From JBLNDJ01 sp050261515 (GTDB lineage Bacteria; Acidobacteriota; Terriglobia; Bryobacterales; Bryobacteraceae), in NCBI GenBank assembly GCA_050261515.1, contig JBLNDJ010000010.1:1-64000 (forward strand): a stretch of 64,000 nucleotides of DNA, given 5' to 3'. Within the stretch, counting starts at the first letter, position 1; each line of letters begins with the position of its first letter. This document shows positions 31,856 through 40,831 of the stretch, in pieces. The notes below the pieces were generated by a model. That model saw only the letters and a program-made list of their open reading frames with translations. It had not been told where the DNA came from and did not search any database. Position numbers and translations under genes: made by a program.

Positions 31856-33892
31856 ATGCCTGATTCCGATCTCACACGCCGAGGATTTATCGCCCTTGCG
31901 AGCGCCTGGGGCATCGCAGCGCCCGGCGCATCTCCGCGTTCGTACGAAGACGAATACCCGGACATGCTGCTCGCGTATTTGTCGAAGCAGCTCAACACCC
32001 TCGCTGCGAAATGGGACGCCGAGCGCGCGAAGATCGCGACGGCCGCGGACGTGGAAGCGCGCAACCGTTTCGTGCGGGATGCCGTGCGGAAGATGATCCA
32101 CGGGCTGCCGGAGCGCAACGCGCTCAACCCAGTGGTGGTCCGGACGCACCAGCGCGACGGCTACCGCATCGAGAACGTGATGTTCGAGAGCCGCCCCGAT
32201 TTTCGCGTCACGGGCAATCTCTACGTCCCCACCACGGGCCGCGGTCCGTTTCCCGCGATCATCTCGCCGTGCGGTCACTATCAGCTCGCGCGCATGCAGC
32301 CCGATTACCAGGCCGTCTACCAGAACCTGGTGCGGAACGGGTTCGTCGTGCTGGCCTACGACCCGATCGGCCAGGGCGAGCGCCGCCAGTATTGGGACCC
32401 GCGCACGAAGCGCGCCGACATCGACGATCCGGTGTACGAGCACTCGATGCCGGGCCAGGTGCTGCTCCTGATGGGCCAGGACCTGACGCACTATCGCGTG
32501 TGGGACGGGATGCGCGCGATCGACTACCTGCTTACGCGGCCCGAGGTGGATGGCACGCGCATCGGCTGCGCGGGCCACTCGGGCGGCGGGACGCTGACGA
32601 TGTTCATCAGCGCTATCGACGAGCGTGTGAAGTGCGCGGTAATCAATGAAGGCGGCACGCGCCATCGCTGGCCCATGCGGGTCGCGCCCGGCGGCCGCTT
32701 CGGCCCTTCGGACGTCGAGCAGAACCTGTTCCCGGCCGCGATCTACGGCGTCGACAACTGCGATCTGCACGCCGCCATCGCGCCGCGTCCGCTGCTCGCG
32801 CTGATCGAGAACTACTCGCCGGGGTTCGACCGCACGGCGGAGCACATACGCCGCCGCTACGAGCAGCTGGGCGCGGCGGACAAGTTCGCGACGGCCGAAG
32901 CGACCGACCCACACGCCTATACCGTGAAGCTGCGCCTCGCGACAACCGACTGGTTCAGCCGCTGGTTCCTCGGCCACCCGGGGCCGAAGACGGAGCCGGA
33001 GTTTCGCTTCGAAACGCCGGAAACGCTCTACTGCACGCCGAACGGCTCGCTGCGCTACTCGCATCAGGGGCAGACGATCTTCTCGCTGATTCAGAAGCGG
33101 GGCGAAGAGCTGCCGCCGCCGCGCACGGCGCCTCCGAGCGCCGACGAAATCCGCCGCGTGCTGCGCATCGCGCCACTCAGCGGGCCGCTCGCCCCGCGGC
33201 ATCTCGTAACCACCGGGCGCAAGGGATACCGCGTCGAGAAGCTCGAGTTCCTCTCCGAGCCGGGAATCTACATTCCCACATGGGTCTTCGTGCCCGAGCG
33301 CAAAGCGCCGGGCCGCGCGGTCCTCTACGCCAGCGACGCCGGCAAAGAAGCCGAGGGGATGGAGTTCGGCTTTCTCGAGCAGCTCGCGCGCAAGGGGCGC
33401 ACCGTGATCGCGATCGACGTGCGCGGCATCGGCGCGACCGCTCCGCCGCACTCGCAGGACCTCGACGGGAAGCCCTACGCGCACCTGTTCAGCGTCGAGA
33501 CCGCCGCGGCCTACATGGCCTGGTCGATGGACCGCTGCCTGTTCGGCATGCGCGTCCAGGATGTGATCCGCGGCGTCGATTACGCGATGAGCCGCGCGGA
33601 CGCGGACCCCTCGGGCGTGGACCTGATCGGCAAAGGCGCGGGCGCGCTCTGGGCCCTTTACGCCGCCGCGCTCGATACCCGTATCCGCAGCGTCGTGGCC
33701 GAGCGCGGGCTCACCTCGTACAGGAGCCTGACGAAGACGGACCGCTACCTGCACAGCGCCGGCATCTTCGTGCGCGATGTGCTGCTGTCCTTCGACCTGC
33801 CCGACATCGTCGCGGCAATCACGGACCGCCGCGTCGAGCTGCTTGCGCCGGTAGGCCCGATGAAAGAAACCGATTCCAACGAGGTTCTCTAA
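31856..33892 (+). CDS. Tat-exported double alpha/beta-hydrolase (acetyl xylan esterase-like)
   Basis: A 678-residue protein with a twin-arginine signal (TRRGFIALAS). Residues about 100-380 form a large alpha/beta-hydrolase of the acetyl-xylan-esterase/7TM-type group with nucleophile Ser242 in CAGHSGGG. Residues about 435-660 form a second hydrolase-like domain whose elbow reads LIGKGAGALWAL, with Gly instead of the Ser, so this half is probably inactive. Likely an esterase on plant or microbial polymers (inference). The next gene starts on the base after its stop codon. Confidence 0.82.
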   Translation: MPDSDLTRRGFIALASAWGIAAPGASPRSYEDEYPDMLLAYLSKQLNTLAAKWDAERAKIATAADVEARNRFVRDAVRKMIHGLPERNALNPVVVRTHQRDGYRIENVMFESRPDFRVTGNLYVPTTGRGPFPAIISPCGHYQLARMQPDYQAVYQNLVRNGFVVLAYDPIGQGERRQYWDPRTKRADIDDPVYEHSMPGQVLLLMGQDLTHYRVWDGMRAIDYLLTRPEVDGTRIGCAGHSGGGTLTMFISAIDERVKCAVINEGGTRHRWPMRVAPGGRFGPSDVEQNLFPAAIYGVDNCDLHAAIAPRPLLALIENYSPGFDRTAEHIRRRYEQLGAADKFATAEATDPHAYTVKLRLATTDWFSRWFLGHPGPKTEPEFRFETPETLYCTPNGSLRYSHQGQTIFSLIQKRGEELPPPRTAPPSADEIRRVLRIAPLSGPLAPRHLVTTGRKGYRVEKLEFLSEPGIYIPTWVFVPERKAPGRAVLYASDAGKEAEGMEFGFLEQLARKGRTVIAIDVRGIGATAPPHSQDLDGKPYAHLFSVETAAAYMAWSMDRCLFGMRVQDVIRGVDYAMSRADADPSGVDLIGKGAGALWALYAAALDTRIRSVVAERGLTSYRSLTKTDRYLHSAGIFVRDVLLSFDLPDIVAAITDRRVELLAPVGPMKETDSNEVL

Positions 33893-35935
33893 ATGCGTGT
33901 ACTGCTGGTAATTCTTGCGACCGTTCTGTGCGCCGCCGCCGGAGAGATGCCGCGCGCCAGGTGGATCCAGGACGGCCTGATCGACGCGGGCGGAAACCAC
34001 GAGCCTTATATCTTCGTGGTACGACGCGGCGGGCAGCCCCTCGACGCGCGCCGCCGGGCCGATGAGGCGCAAAGCGAAGAGACCCTGCGCAAGCTGAAAG
34101 CGGCCGGCGTCGAAGTTTTCCACACGCACCTCTACAAGGGCTTCGGCATGGCCGCCGAAAAAGAGGGCATGGAGGAGACCAGGCGGGCGGCTGAAATCGC
34201 GCATCGCCTCGGGCTCAAGGTCGATACCTACATCCAGTGGAATACGCTCATGTACGAGACGTTCTTCGCCGAGGAGCCGCGCGCGGAGAACTGGGTCCAG
34301 CGCGATGCCGCCGGCCGGCCCATCATGCTGCAATACGGATATCAGCAGTCTTACCGCTACCGGCCGTGCTTTGCGAACCAGGAGTATCTCGACTATCTCA
34401 AGAAGATCGTCCGGTACGCGGTCGAAGAGGTGAAGACCGACTTCATCCACTTCGACAATTTCGACCTGAACCCCGAGCCCGAGTCCTGCCACGACCGCGC
34501 CTGCGCGCTCGGCTTCCGCAAGTTCCTGCGCGAGAAGTACACGCCGGCCGAGCGGCGCGAGCGCTTCGGCTTCGAGAACGTGGATTACGTGAACCCGCCC
34601 GAGTGGAACCGCTCGAACCCGCCCGGCGGCATGCAGGTCATCTTCGATCCGGCCATCCAGGAGTGGATCGACTTCCGCTGCCAGTTGATGGCCGATGCGC
34701 TCAAGCAGATGGCGCTTTACGCCAAGTCGATGAACCCCGAGGTCGCGATTGAAGTGAACCCGCACGGGATCACCGGAGGCAACCGGGCGTGGGAGGCGGC
34801 GATCGACCACTCCCGCATTCTGAAATGGACCGAAGCGTTCTGGACCGAAGAAGACTCGCGGCCGGGTTACGAGCCGGACGGCCGCGTGCTCTCGCGCATC
34901 CGCAGCTTCAAACTTGCGCGCGCCTACAACAACGTGCTGCTGTCTTACATCCAGGAAGACCCGGTCGCGATGGCCGAGAGCCTGGCGTTCAACCAGACTT
35001 TCGGCTTCGCGGGCGTCGGTGTGCTCGGCCCCGAGACGCGGCGTTACATCGCGTTCTATAAACAGAACCGCGAACTGTTCAAGGGGTCGAAGGACGTCGC
35101 GACGGTGGCGGTGTTGCGTTCGTATCCCTCGATCGCCTATAACCAGCCGGGCGTTCAGCTTCCGACGATCCTGATCGAGCAGGCGCTCATCGAAGCGAAG
35201 ATCCCGTTCGATCTGGTGTTCGACGAGCACCTCGCGGACCTGTCGAAGTACAAGGTTCTGGTGCTGCCCTCGACCGAGTGCCTGAGCGATGCGCAGCTTG
35301 CCTCGATCCGGCGCTTCGTCGCGAACGGCGGCGGGCTTCTGGCGACGGGGCAGGCCGGGCTCTACGATCAATGGCGCCGCCGGCGCACCGAGGCCGGGCT
35401 CAAGGGCCTGATCGATGCGCAGCCAAAGGCCCGCGACTATGAGGAGACCGTCGAGGCGGTCGAGCTCAAGGGCGCGCCGGTCCGGAAGGAATATGAGAAG
35501 GGGCGCGTAGTGTACATCCCGTCTGTACAGTTTGACGGCGCCTTGCCCCAGTTCGGGAGTTACTTCCGCGTCGATTCGCGGTTCTGGAAGTCGCCGAAGA
35601 ACGCGCAAGAAATCACGGATGGCATCCGTTGGGCCGCGCGCGGCGACATTCCCGTGGCGGCCGGCGGGCCGCGGTACCTGGTTTCGAACGTCGTCGAGCA
35701 GCCGGACAAGCGCCGCCTCATGGTGCACCTCGTGAACTACAACGCGAAGAAGGCCGCCGCGCTCGACCCTGTGCCGGTCGTCTGCCGGCTGCCGCAAGGC
35801 CGGACCGCGAAGGAAGTGCGCATCTACTCACCGGACCTGAGCGAGCCGCGCTCCGTCGAAATGAAGAACGGCGCGGGCGAGGTGGCCTTTTCGGCGCCGG
35901 TGAAGACGTATACCATCGCGGTGGTGACGTGGTGA
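33893..35935 (+). CDS. Secreted glycoside-hydrolase-like TIM-barrel protein (GH42-like)
   Basis: A 680-residue exported protein (signal about 1-16). Residues about 30-380 form a TIM barrel in which THLYKGFG, YIQWNTLMYE, FIHFDNFDLNPEP and EVNPHG lie at strand ends. The acidic residues after IHFDNFD and in TEAFWTEEDS could be catalytic, but the family is not one I can name with certainty. Residues about 400-520 resemble the GH42 trimerisation (Class I amidotransferase-like) domain, ending SVQFDG, followed by a beta-sandwich. It lies between the double hydrolase and two beta-propeller genes. Confidence 0.65.
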   Translation: MRVLLVILATVLCAAAGEMPRARWIQDGLIDAGGNHEPYIFVVRRGGQPLDARRRADEAQSEETLRKLKAAGVEVFHTHLYKGFGMAAEKEGMEETRRAAEIAHRLGLKVDTYIQWNTLMYETFFAEEPRAENWVQRDAAGRPIMLQYGYQQSYRYRPCFANQEYLDYLKKIVRYAVEEVKTDFIHFDNFDLNPEPESCHDRACALGFRKFLREKYTPAERRERFGFENVDYVNPPEWNRSNPPGGMQVIFDPAIQEWIDFRCQLMADALKQMALYAKSMNPEVAIEVNPHGITGGNRAWEAAIDHSRILKWTEAFWTEEDSRPGYEPDGRVLSRIRSFKLARAYNNVLLSYIQEDPVAMAESLAFNQTFGFAGVGVLGPETRRYIAFYKQNRELFKGSKDVATVAVLRSYPSIAYNQPGVQLPTILIEQALIEAKIPFDLVFDEHLADLSKYKVLVLPSTECLSDAQLASIRRFVANGGGLLATGQAGLYDQWRRRRTEAGLKGLIDAQPKARDYEETVEAVELKGAPVRKEYEKGRVVYIPSVQFDGALPQFGSYFRVDSRFWKSPKNAQEITDGIRWAARGDIPVAAGGPRYLVSNVVEQPDKRRLMVHLVNYNAKKAAALDPVPVVCRLPQGRTAKEVRIYSPDLSEPRSVEMKNGAGEVAFSAPVKTYTIAVVTW

Positions 35936-37188
35936 AGCTGGCTGCCGGAATCGCTCTCACCTCGTTGATGTTGGCCGCGGACACGCGCACCGTGCGCGTA
36001 GATCACCGCGTGTTTACGGGCCTGGCCGAAATGGACGGCAACTGGGCCGCGTTGTTCGCCGCCAGCGACGGCAAGGTCTACGCCGGCCTGGCGAATCACG
36101 GCGGCGACGGGCATCTCGTCTACTACGATTCGAAGACCGGCCGCATGCACGACGTGGGGAATCTGACGGCGCTGGCGGGCGAATCGGCTCTCCGGCGCGG
36201 GCCGCAGTCGAAGATCCACGCCAAGTTCGGCGAAGGCAAGGACGGCCGCATCTACTTCGGCACACACGCCGGCCTGTGGTGGAACTACGCGCGCTTCGCC
36301 ACCAAGGAAGGCTACCCCGGCGCCCACTGGATGGCGTTCGACCCGAAGACCGGGCGCGTGGAAGATTTCGGTCTAGGCGTCCCGAACGAAGGCGTGAACA
36401 CCGGCGCTTACGATCCGCTGTTCAACCGCATCTACGGCCTTACGCACCCGCGCGGGCATTTCGTCTACTACGATGTCGCCACGCGCAAGGCCGTTGACAA
36501 GGGCCGCATCAACAACTTCGAATCCATCTGCCGGACGCTCGGCATCGACGATGAAGGTTACGTGTACGGCAGCTTCGGGCGCGGCGAGATTTTCCGCTAC
36601 GACCCGCGCACGGACGAGATCGAAGAGCTCGCCGCGCGCATTCCCATTCGCGAGAAGGGAATCTCGCTCGGCCGCGACTACGACAAGTCGGAGACCGCTT
36701 GGCGCACGGTGGTGTGGGACAAGCAAACGCGCCAGTTCTATGGGATCGACGAGAGCGCCACGATTCTGTTCTCGTTCAATCCGCGCGCGGGCGAGGTGCG
36801 GCGTCTGGGCCAGCTTTCGATACCGGCCTTCGACGACGCGCGCGACATTCCGTATGCGACCCTGAGCCTCACGCTCGGCCCCGGCCGCAAGCTCTACTAC
36901 GGCGCGGCGGGGCGCGAGTTCGACTACGGCGCCAGCGCCGGGGTCGCGACTTCGCACCTCGTCACGTGGGACCTGAACGCCGGCAAGCGCGAGGACCTCG
37001 GAGAGATGCTGCTCGAAGACGGCGCGCGTGTGCTCGGCACCAACGCCGCCGACACCGGCCCCGACGGCACGATCTATATGGTCGGAGCGATCGAGGTCCG
37101 CCCGCAGGCCGGCAAGCCGGTCGAGGCCGCGGGAAAGATCGGCGGCGTGTATTACCGGCTCGCCCTGCTCATCTACCGTCCGCATTGA
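35932..37188 (+). CDS. Secreted beta-propeller protein
   Basis: A 418-residue protein from a GTG start that overlaps the previous stop (GTGA). After a short signal peptide (about 1-16) there are six or seven blade-like repeats with the pattern DGKVYAGL/GRIYFGT/NRIYGLTHPRGHFVYYD/GYVYGSFGRGEIFRYDP. Such propellers resemble SMP-30/NHL or lyase-like proteins. No catalytic motif is recognised. It could bind a glycan fragment or be an enzyme of unknown type. The next gene encodes a related propeller. Confidence 0.7.
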   Translation: MKLAAGIALTSLMLAADTRTVRVDHRVFTGLAEMDGNWAALFAASDGKVYAGLANHGGDGHLVYYDSKTGRMHDVGNLTALAGESALRRGPQSKIHAKFGEGKDGRIYFGTHAGLWWNYARFATKEGYPGAHWMAFDPKTGRVEDFGLGVPNEGVNTGAYDPLFNRIYGLTHPRGHFVYYDVATRKAVDKGRINNFESICRTLGIDDEGYVYGSFGRGEIFRYDPRTDEIEELAARIPIREKGISLGRDYDKSETAWRTVVWDKQTRQFYGIDESATILFSFNPRAGEVRRLGQLSIPAFDDARDIPYATLSLTLGPGRKLYYGAAGREFDYGASAGVATSHLVTWDLNAGKREDLGEMLLEDGARVLGTNAADTGPDGTIYMVGAIEVRPQAGKPVEAAGKIGGVYYRLALLIYRPH

Positions 37189-37192
37189 AGCC

Positions 37193-38314
37193 ATGCTGAA
37201 GAAAACCGCTTTCGCCGCCGCCTTGATGGCGCTGCCGCTCGCCGCGCAGCGCGCGCCGGAGTACGACCACTCGGTAGTCAAGCAGGTGCGCATCGATCTG
37301 CGCGACCTCGGCTACCCGCCCAAGGACGTGATTCCGTCCGATGAATCCGCAATTCGCGCGCTCGCGGTCGCGCCCGATGGGACGCTCTACGGCGCCACCA
37401 GCGGGAAGCGAAGCCATCTGTTCTCGCTCTCGCCCGTGCACGGATACGTCGTGCCGCTGGGCGTGTTGAAGGATGTCACGGCAGTTGAGGGATCACTCGT
37501 CGTTTCGCGCACCGGCGAGGTATATATCGGAACTTCGCCCGGCGGACGGCTCCTGAAATACACGCCGGCGAGGAACGCGCCGTTCGCAACGGTGGACCTA
37601 GGCGCGCCCGTTGCCGGCGAAAGCATCTGCGCGCTCGCGATCGACCGTGGCCGCGAGACGATCTACGGCCTCACGTCGCCGAACGGGCACTTCTTCACCT
37701 ACAGCCTGGCCGGCGGGCAATTCGCGGTGCATGGCAAAGTTGCCGAGCACAACATCCCCGGCGAGAAGTTCGAAACGGAGAAGAACATCGGCCGCGCGAT
37801 CGCGGTGGGCGCCGACGGATACGCCTACACCTCGGGACAGGGCGGGTTCCTGTATCGCTTTTGGGGCAAGCTGGAGAAACTCGACGTGACTGTCCCCACC
37901 GTGCCCGGCCGCGAGCCCTACAACCGGATCGACGCGTGGGCAGCGGGCAATAGCGGCCCGCTGCTCTACGGCGCAAGCTCGGACGGCTACCTCTTCCGCT
38001 TCGACCCGGCCAGCCTGCGCATGGACAACCTCGGCAAGCCTCTGAACCAGTACCGCGTCCGCGCGCTCGTACTCGCGCGGAACGGCAAGCTCTACGGAGC
38101 CGGCGGCGACGACGACGAAATGGCGCGCCTGTTTTCCTACGACCCCGCGCGCGGCGTTTACGAGATGCTCGGCATGGTGGACGTCAACCGCCGCCCGTAT
38201 TACTCCTGGCAGGCTTACGTGATCGGCGCGGCCGCGCTCGGGCTCGACGGCACCGTGTACCTGGGCCAGAGCGAGCGCAAGTCGAAGCTGTATCTCTACT
38301 ACCCGGAATTCTGA
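37193..38314 (+). CDS. Secreted beta-propeller protein, paralogue of the preceding gene
   Basis: A 373-residue exported propeller (signal about 1-18, ending LAAQ). Blades carry DGTLYGATSGKRSHLFS, GEVYIGTSPGGRLLKY, ETIYGLTSPNGHFFTY and NGKLYGAGGDDDEMARLFSYDP. The wording of the blades (YGLT, GHFxxY) matches the preceding protein, so the two arose by duplication. Last gene of the secreted unit that starts at 31856; it ends 12 bases before the convergent ADOP permease stop. Confidence 0.72.
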   Translation: MLKKTAFAAALMALPLAAQRAPEYDHSVVKQVRIDLRDLGYPPKDVIPSDESAIRALAVAPDGTLYGATSGKRSHLFSLSPVHGYVVPLGVLKDVTAVEGSLVVSRTGEVYIGTSPGGRLLKYTPARNAPFATVDLGAPVAGESICALAIDRGRETIYGLTSPNGHFFTYSLAGGQFAVHGKVAEHNIPGEKFETEKNIGRAIAVGADGYAYTSGQGGFLYRFWGKLEKLDVTVPTVPGREPYNRIDAWAAGNSGPLLYGASSDGYLFRFDPASLRMDNLGKPLNQYRVRALVLARNGKLYGAGGDDDEMARLFSYDPARGVYEMLGMVDVNRRPYYSWQAYVIGAAALGLDGTVYLGQSERKSKLYLYYPEF

Positions 38315-38326
38315 GCGCGCGCCGCG

Positions 38327-40774
38327 CTAACGCAGCGCGATGATCGGGTCGACGCGCGTGGCGCGGCGGGCCGGAATGTAGCACGCCGCGAGCGCGACCG
38401 CCGCAAGCGCCACCGCCACGCCGGTGAAGGTCAGCGGGTCCGTGGCATTCACGCCATAGAGCATCGCTTTGAGGACGCGCGTGACGCCGAACGCCGCCGC
38501 CAGTCCGATGGCGACGCCAATGCCCGCCAGCAGCATGCCGCGGCGCACCACCAGCCGGGCCACGCTGCCGCCATCGGCGCCGAGCGCCACCCGTATGCCG
38601 ATTTCCTGGGTCCGCTGCTCCACGTCGTACGCCATCACGCCGTAGATCCCGATGGCGGCCAGCACGAGCGCGGCGCCGGCGAAGACCGTCAGCAGCAGCA
38701 GGATGAAGCCGCGCGTCGCCATCGACTTTTCGAGCACCTGGTCGAGCGAGCGGAAATCGAACACGGCCTGCTGCGGATCGACGGCGACCACCTCGCGCCG
38801 CACGGCGTTGACCATCGTGAGCGGATCCATTGACGTGCGCACCACCCAGGCGGACGGCAAAATCTTGCTGCCGAGCGCTATGAAGGCGTCTCTCACCTGC
38901 GCCTGCGGAACGTACACGACGGGCGGCAGGCCGTTTTCGAGCCCTCTCTCGCGCACGCTTCCGACGACGCCGACGATCTCGCGCGTGGGGTCCTCGAACT
39001 CGGGCCCGAGGCCCTTGCCGATCGTTATCCGCTGGCCGATCGGGTCCTCTTTCGGCCAGTACTTCTTCGCCATCGCTTCGTTGATGATGACCACGGCGGG
39101 CGCGTTGGCGACGTCGTTCTCGGTGAATGTGCGTCCGCGCAGCAGCGGCACGCCGAGCGCCTTCAGGAAATGCGGCGAGACATAGCGCCAGTACTCGTCG
39201 CCGGTGGCGTTGGCGGCCGATGCGGGACGGCCTTCGATCTGGAACGGCATGTCGGGCCCCAACTCGGCCGGCAGGTTGACGATGGTCGCGGCGGCCTGCA
39301 CACCCGGGATGCTTTCCAGCCGCTCGGTGAGCAGCCGCGTGAACTGCGCCGCGCCCGCGGTCTTCTCATACTTCGCGCCGTTCAGCGCGGCTTTGAACGT
39401 GAGCGCGTGACCCGGGTCGAAGCCCGGCCGCTCATTGCGAATCGCGGCGGCGCTGCGGATCAGCAGCCCCGCGCCTATGAGCAGCACCAGGCCGAGTGCG
39501 ATTTCGGAAACCACCAGCACGCTCCGCGCGCGCATGTGCCGCACGCCGGCGCTGCTGCGGCCGGAGCTTTCTCTCAGCGTGGAATTCACGTCGGGGCGCG
39601 AGATCTGGAACGCCGGCGCCAGGCCGAACAGGATGCCGGTTAGGAGCGAGACCGCGAGCGTGAATCCGAAAACGCGCAAGTCGAGGCCGGAACCCATGTC
39701 CGCCAGCCGCGGAATCTCGCTCGGCGTGAACGCCAGCAGCCCCTTCAGGCCCCAGTAGCCGGCCAGCAGCCCGAGCGCGCCTCCGGCGAGGGCGAGCAGC
39801 GCGCTTTCCGTAAGCAGTTGGCGCACCAGGCGCCCGCGTCCGGCGCCGATCGCCACGCGGATCGCGATCTCCTTCTCGCGCCCCGCGGCCCGCGCCAGCA
39901 GCAGGTTCGCCACGTTCGCGCACGAAATCAGCAGCACGAACGCAACCGCGCCGAGCATGATGAGCAGAACCGGCCGTATGTCGCCCACCATCAAGTCCTG
40001 CATCGGTATAACGCCCGCGCTTTCTTCCTTGCTGATGGAACCGGGAAACTGGCGGCGGAACTGCTCGGCGGCGGACTTCATCCGCGCGTTCGCCGCTGCG
40101 ATTGTCACGCCCGGCTTGAGGCGCCCTCCGCAGAGCAGGTAATGGCCCTGGTTGATGCTCGCGGGGTCGGCCTGAAGCGGAACCCAAATGTCCGCCGGGG
40201 GAATTGGCTCGAACCCGGCCGCGGCCACGCCGACCACGGTGTACGGTTCGCCGGAAAGCGCGATCGTACGGCCAACCAGGCCCGGATCGCCGCCGAAACG
40301 GCGCTTCCACAGGCCGTTGCTGATCACGGCGACGCGCGCGCCGCCGGGGCGGTCCTCCTCTTCCGTGAAGAAACGGCCGGCCGCGGGACTCACACCGAAC
40401 AGCGCGAAGTAGTCGATCGAAGCATGGATGGACTTGATCTGTTCGGGCTGACCGTCGCCGCTGAGGCTCACGCCCGGCCCCATGAAGTCATATGCGGCGA
40501 CTTTCTCGAGCGCGCCGGCGCTGCCCTTCTTCCAGGCGAAGAACTTGGGGACGGACACTGTGGGCGGGTTCCCCCCGGGATACACGCGCGTCAGCGCCAC
40601 GAGGCGGTCCGGCTGCTTGTAGGGCAGGGGCCGCAACAAAACCGCGTTCACCACCGTGAAAATCGCTGTGTTGGCCCCGATCCCGAGTGCCAGCGCCAGC
40701 ACGGCGGCGGCCGTGAATCCCGGGCTTTTCCGCATCGTACGGATCGTGTAACGCGCGTCCTGGAGGAGTGCCAT
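38327..40774 (-). CDS. ADOP-type MacB-like ABC permease
   Basis: An 815-residue permease of the acidobacterial duplicated orphan permease group: two FtsX/MacB modules in one chain, each with a MacB_PCD extracytoplasmic domain and a membrane FtsX domain. Helices are visible around GFTAAAVLALALGIGANTAIF, the FVLLISCANVANLLLAR segment, FTLAVSLLTGILFGLAP, and the final YIPARRATRVDPIIALR, the family ending. ATG 40774 starts the typical MALLQDARYTIRTMRKSPGF; in-frame upstream starts add an unrelated tail. No ATPase gene is nearby, as usual for ADOPs. It lacks the N-terminal prefix present in the other copy (42453-45044). Confidence 0.9.
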   Translation of the reverse strand: MALLQDARYTIRTMRKSPGFTAAAVLALALGIGANTAIFTVVNAVLLRPLPYKQPDRLVALTRVYPGGNPPTVSVPKFFAWKKGSAGALEKVAAYDFMGPGVSLSGDGQPEQIKSIHASIDYFALFGVSPAAGRFFTEEEDRPGGARVAVISNGLWKRRFGGDPGLVGRTIALSGEPYTVVGVAAAGFEPIPPADIWVPLQADPASINQGHYLLCGGRLKPGVTIAAANARMKSAAEQFRRQFPGSISKEESAGVIPMQDLMVGDIRPVLLIMLGAVAFVLLISCANVANLLLARAAGREKEIAIRVAIGAGRGRLVRQLLTESALLALAGGALGLLAGYWGLKGLLAFTPSEIPRLADMGSGLDLRVFGFTLAVSLLTGILFGLAPAFQISRPDVNSTLRESSGRSSAGVRHMRARSVLVVSEIALGLVLLIGAGLLIRSAAAIRNERPGFDPGHALTFKAALNGAKYEKTAGAAQFTRLLTERLESIPGVQAAATIVNLPAELGPDMPFQIEGRPASAANATGDEYWRYVSPHFLKALGVPLLRGRTFTENDVANAPAVVIINEAMAKKYWPKEDPIGQRITIGKGLGPEFEDPTREIVGVVGSVRERGLENGLPPVVYVPQAQVRDAFIALGSKILPSAWVVRTSMDPLTMVNAVRREVVAVDPQQAVFDFRSLDQVLEKSMATRGFILLLLTVFAGAALVLAAIGIYGVMAYDVEQRTQEIGIRVALGADGGSVARLVVRRGMLLAGIGVAIGLAAAFGVTRVLKAMLYGVNATDPLTFTGVAVALAAVALAACYIPARRATRVDPIIALR

Positions 40775-40831
40775 GCTGTGCAATACGAGTTCAGCGGCCG
40801 GGCTGTTCCACGCGAGTGGGCTGAGCACCCG

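Noticed and set aside
31718..35797. 1359-codon open frame on the minus strand
   Set aside because: It lies opposite well-supported hydrolase and barrel genes, has Arg/His/Asp-rich composition typical of antisense frames in GC-rich DNA, and shows no recognisable motif.
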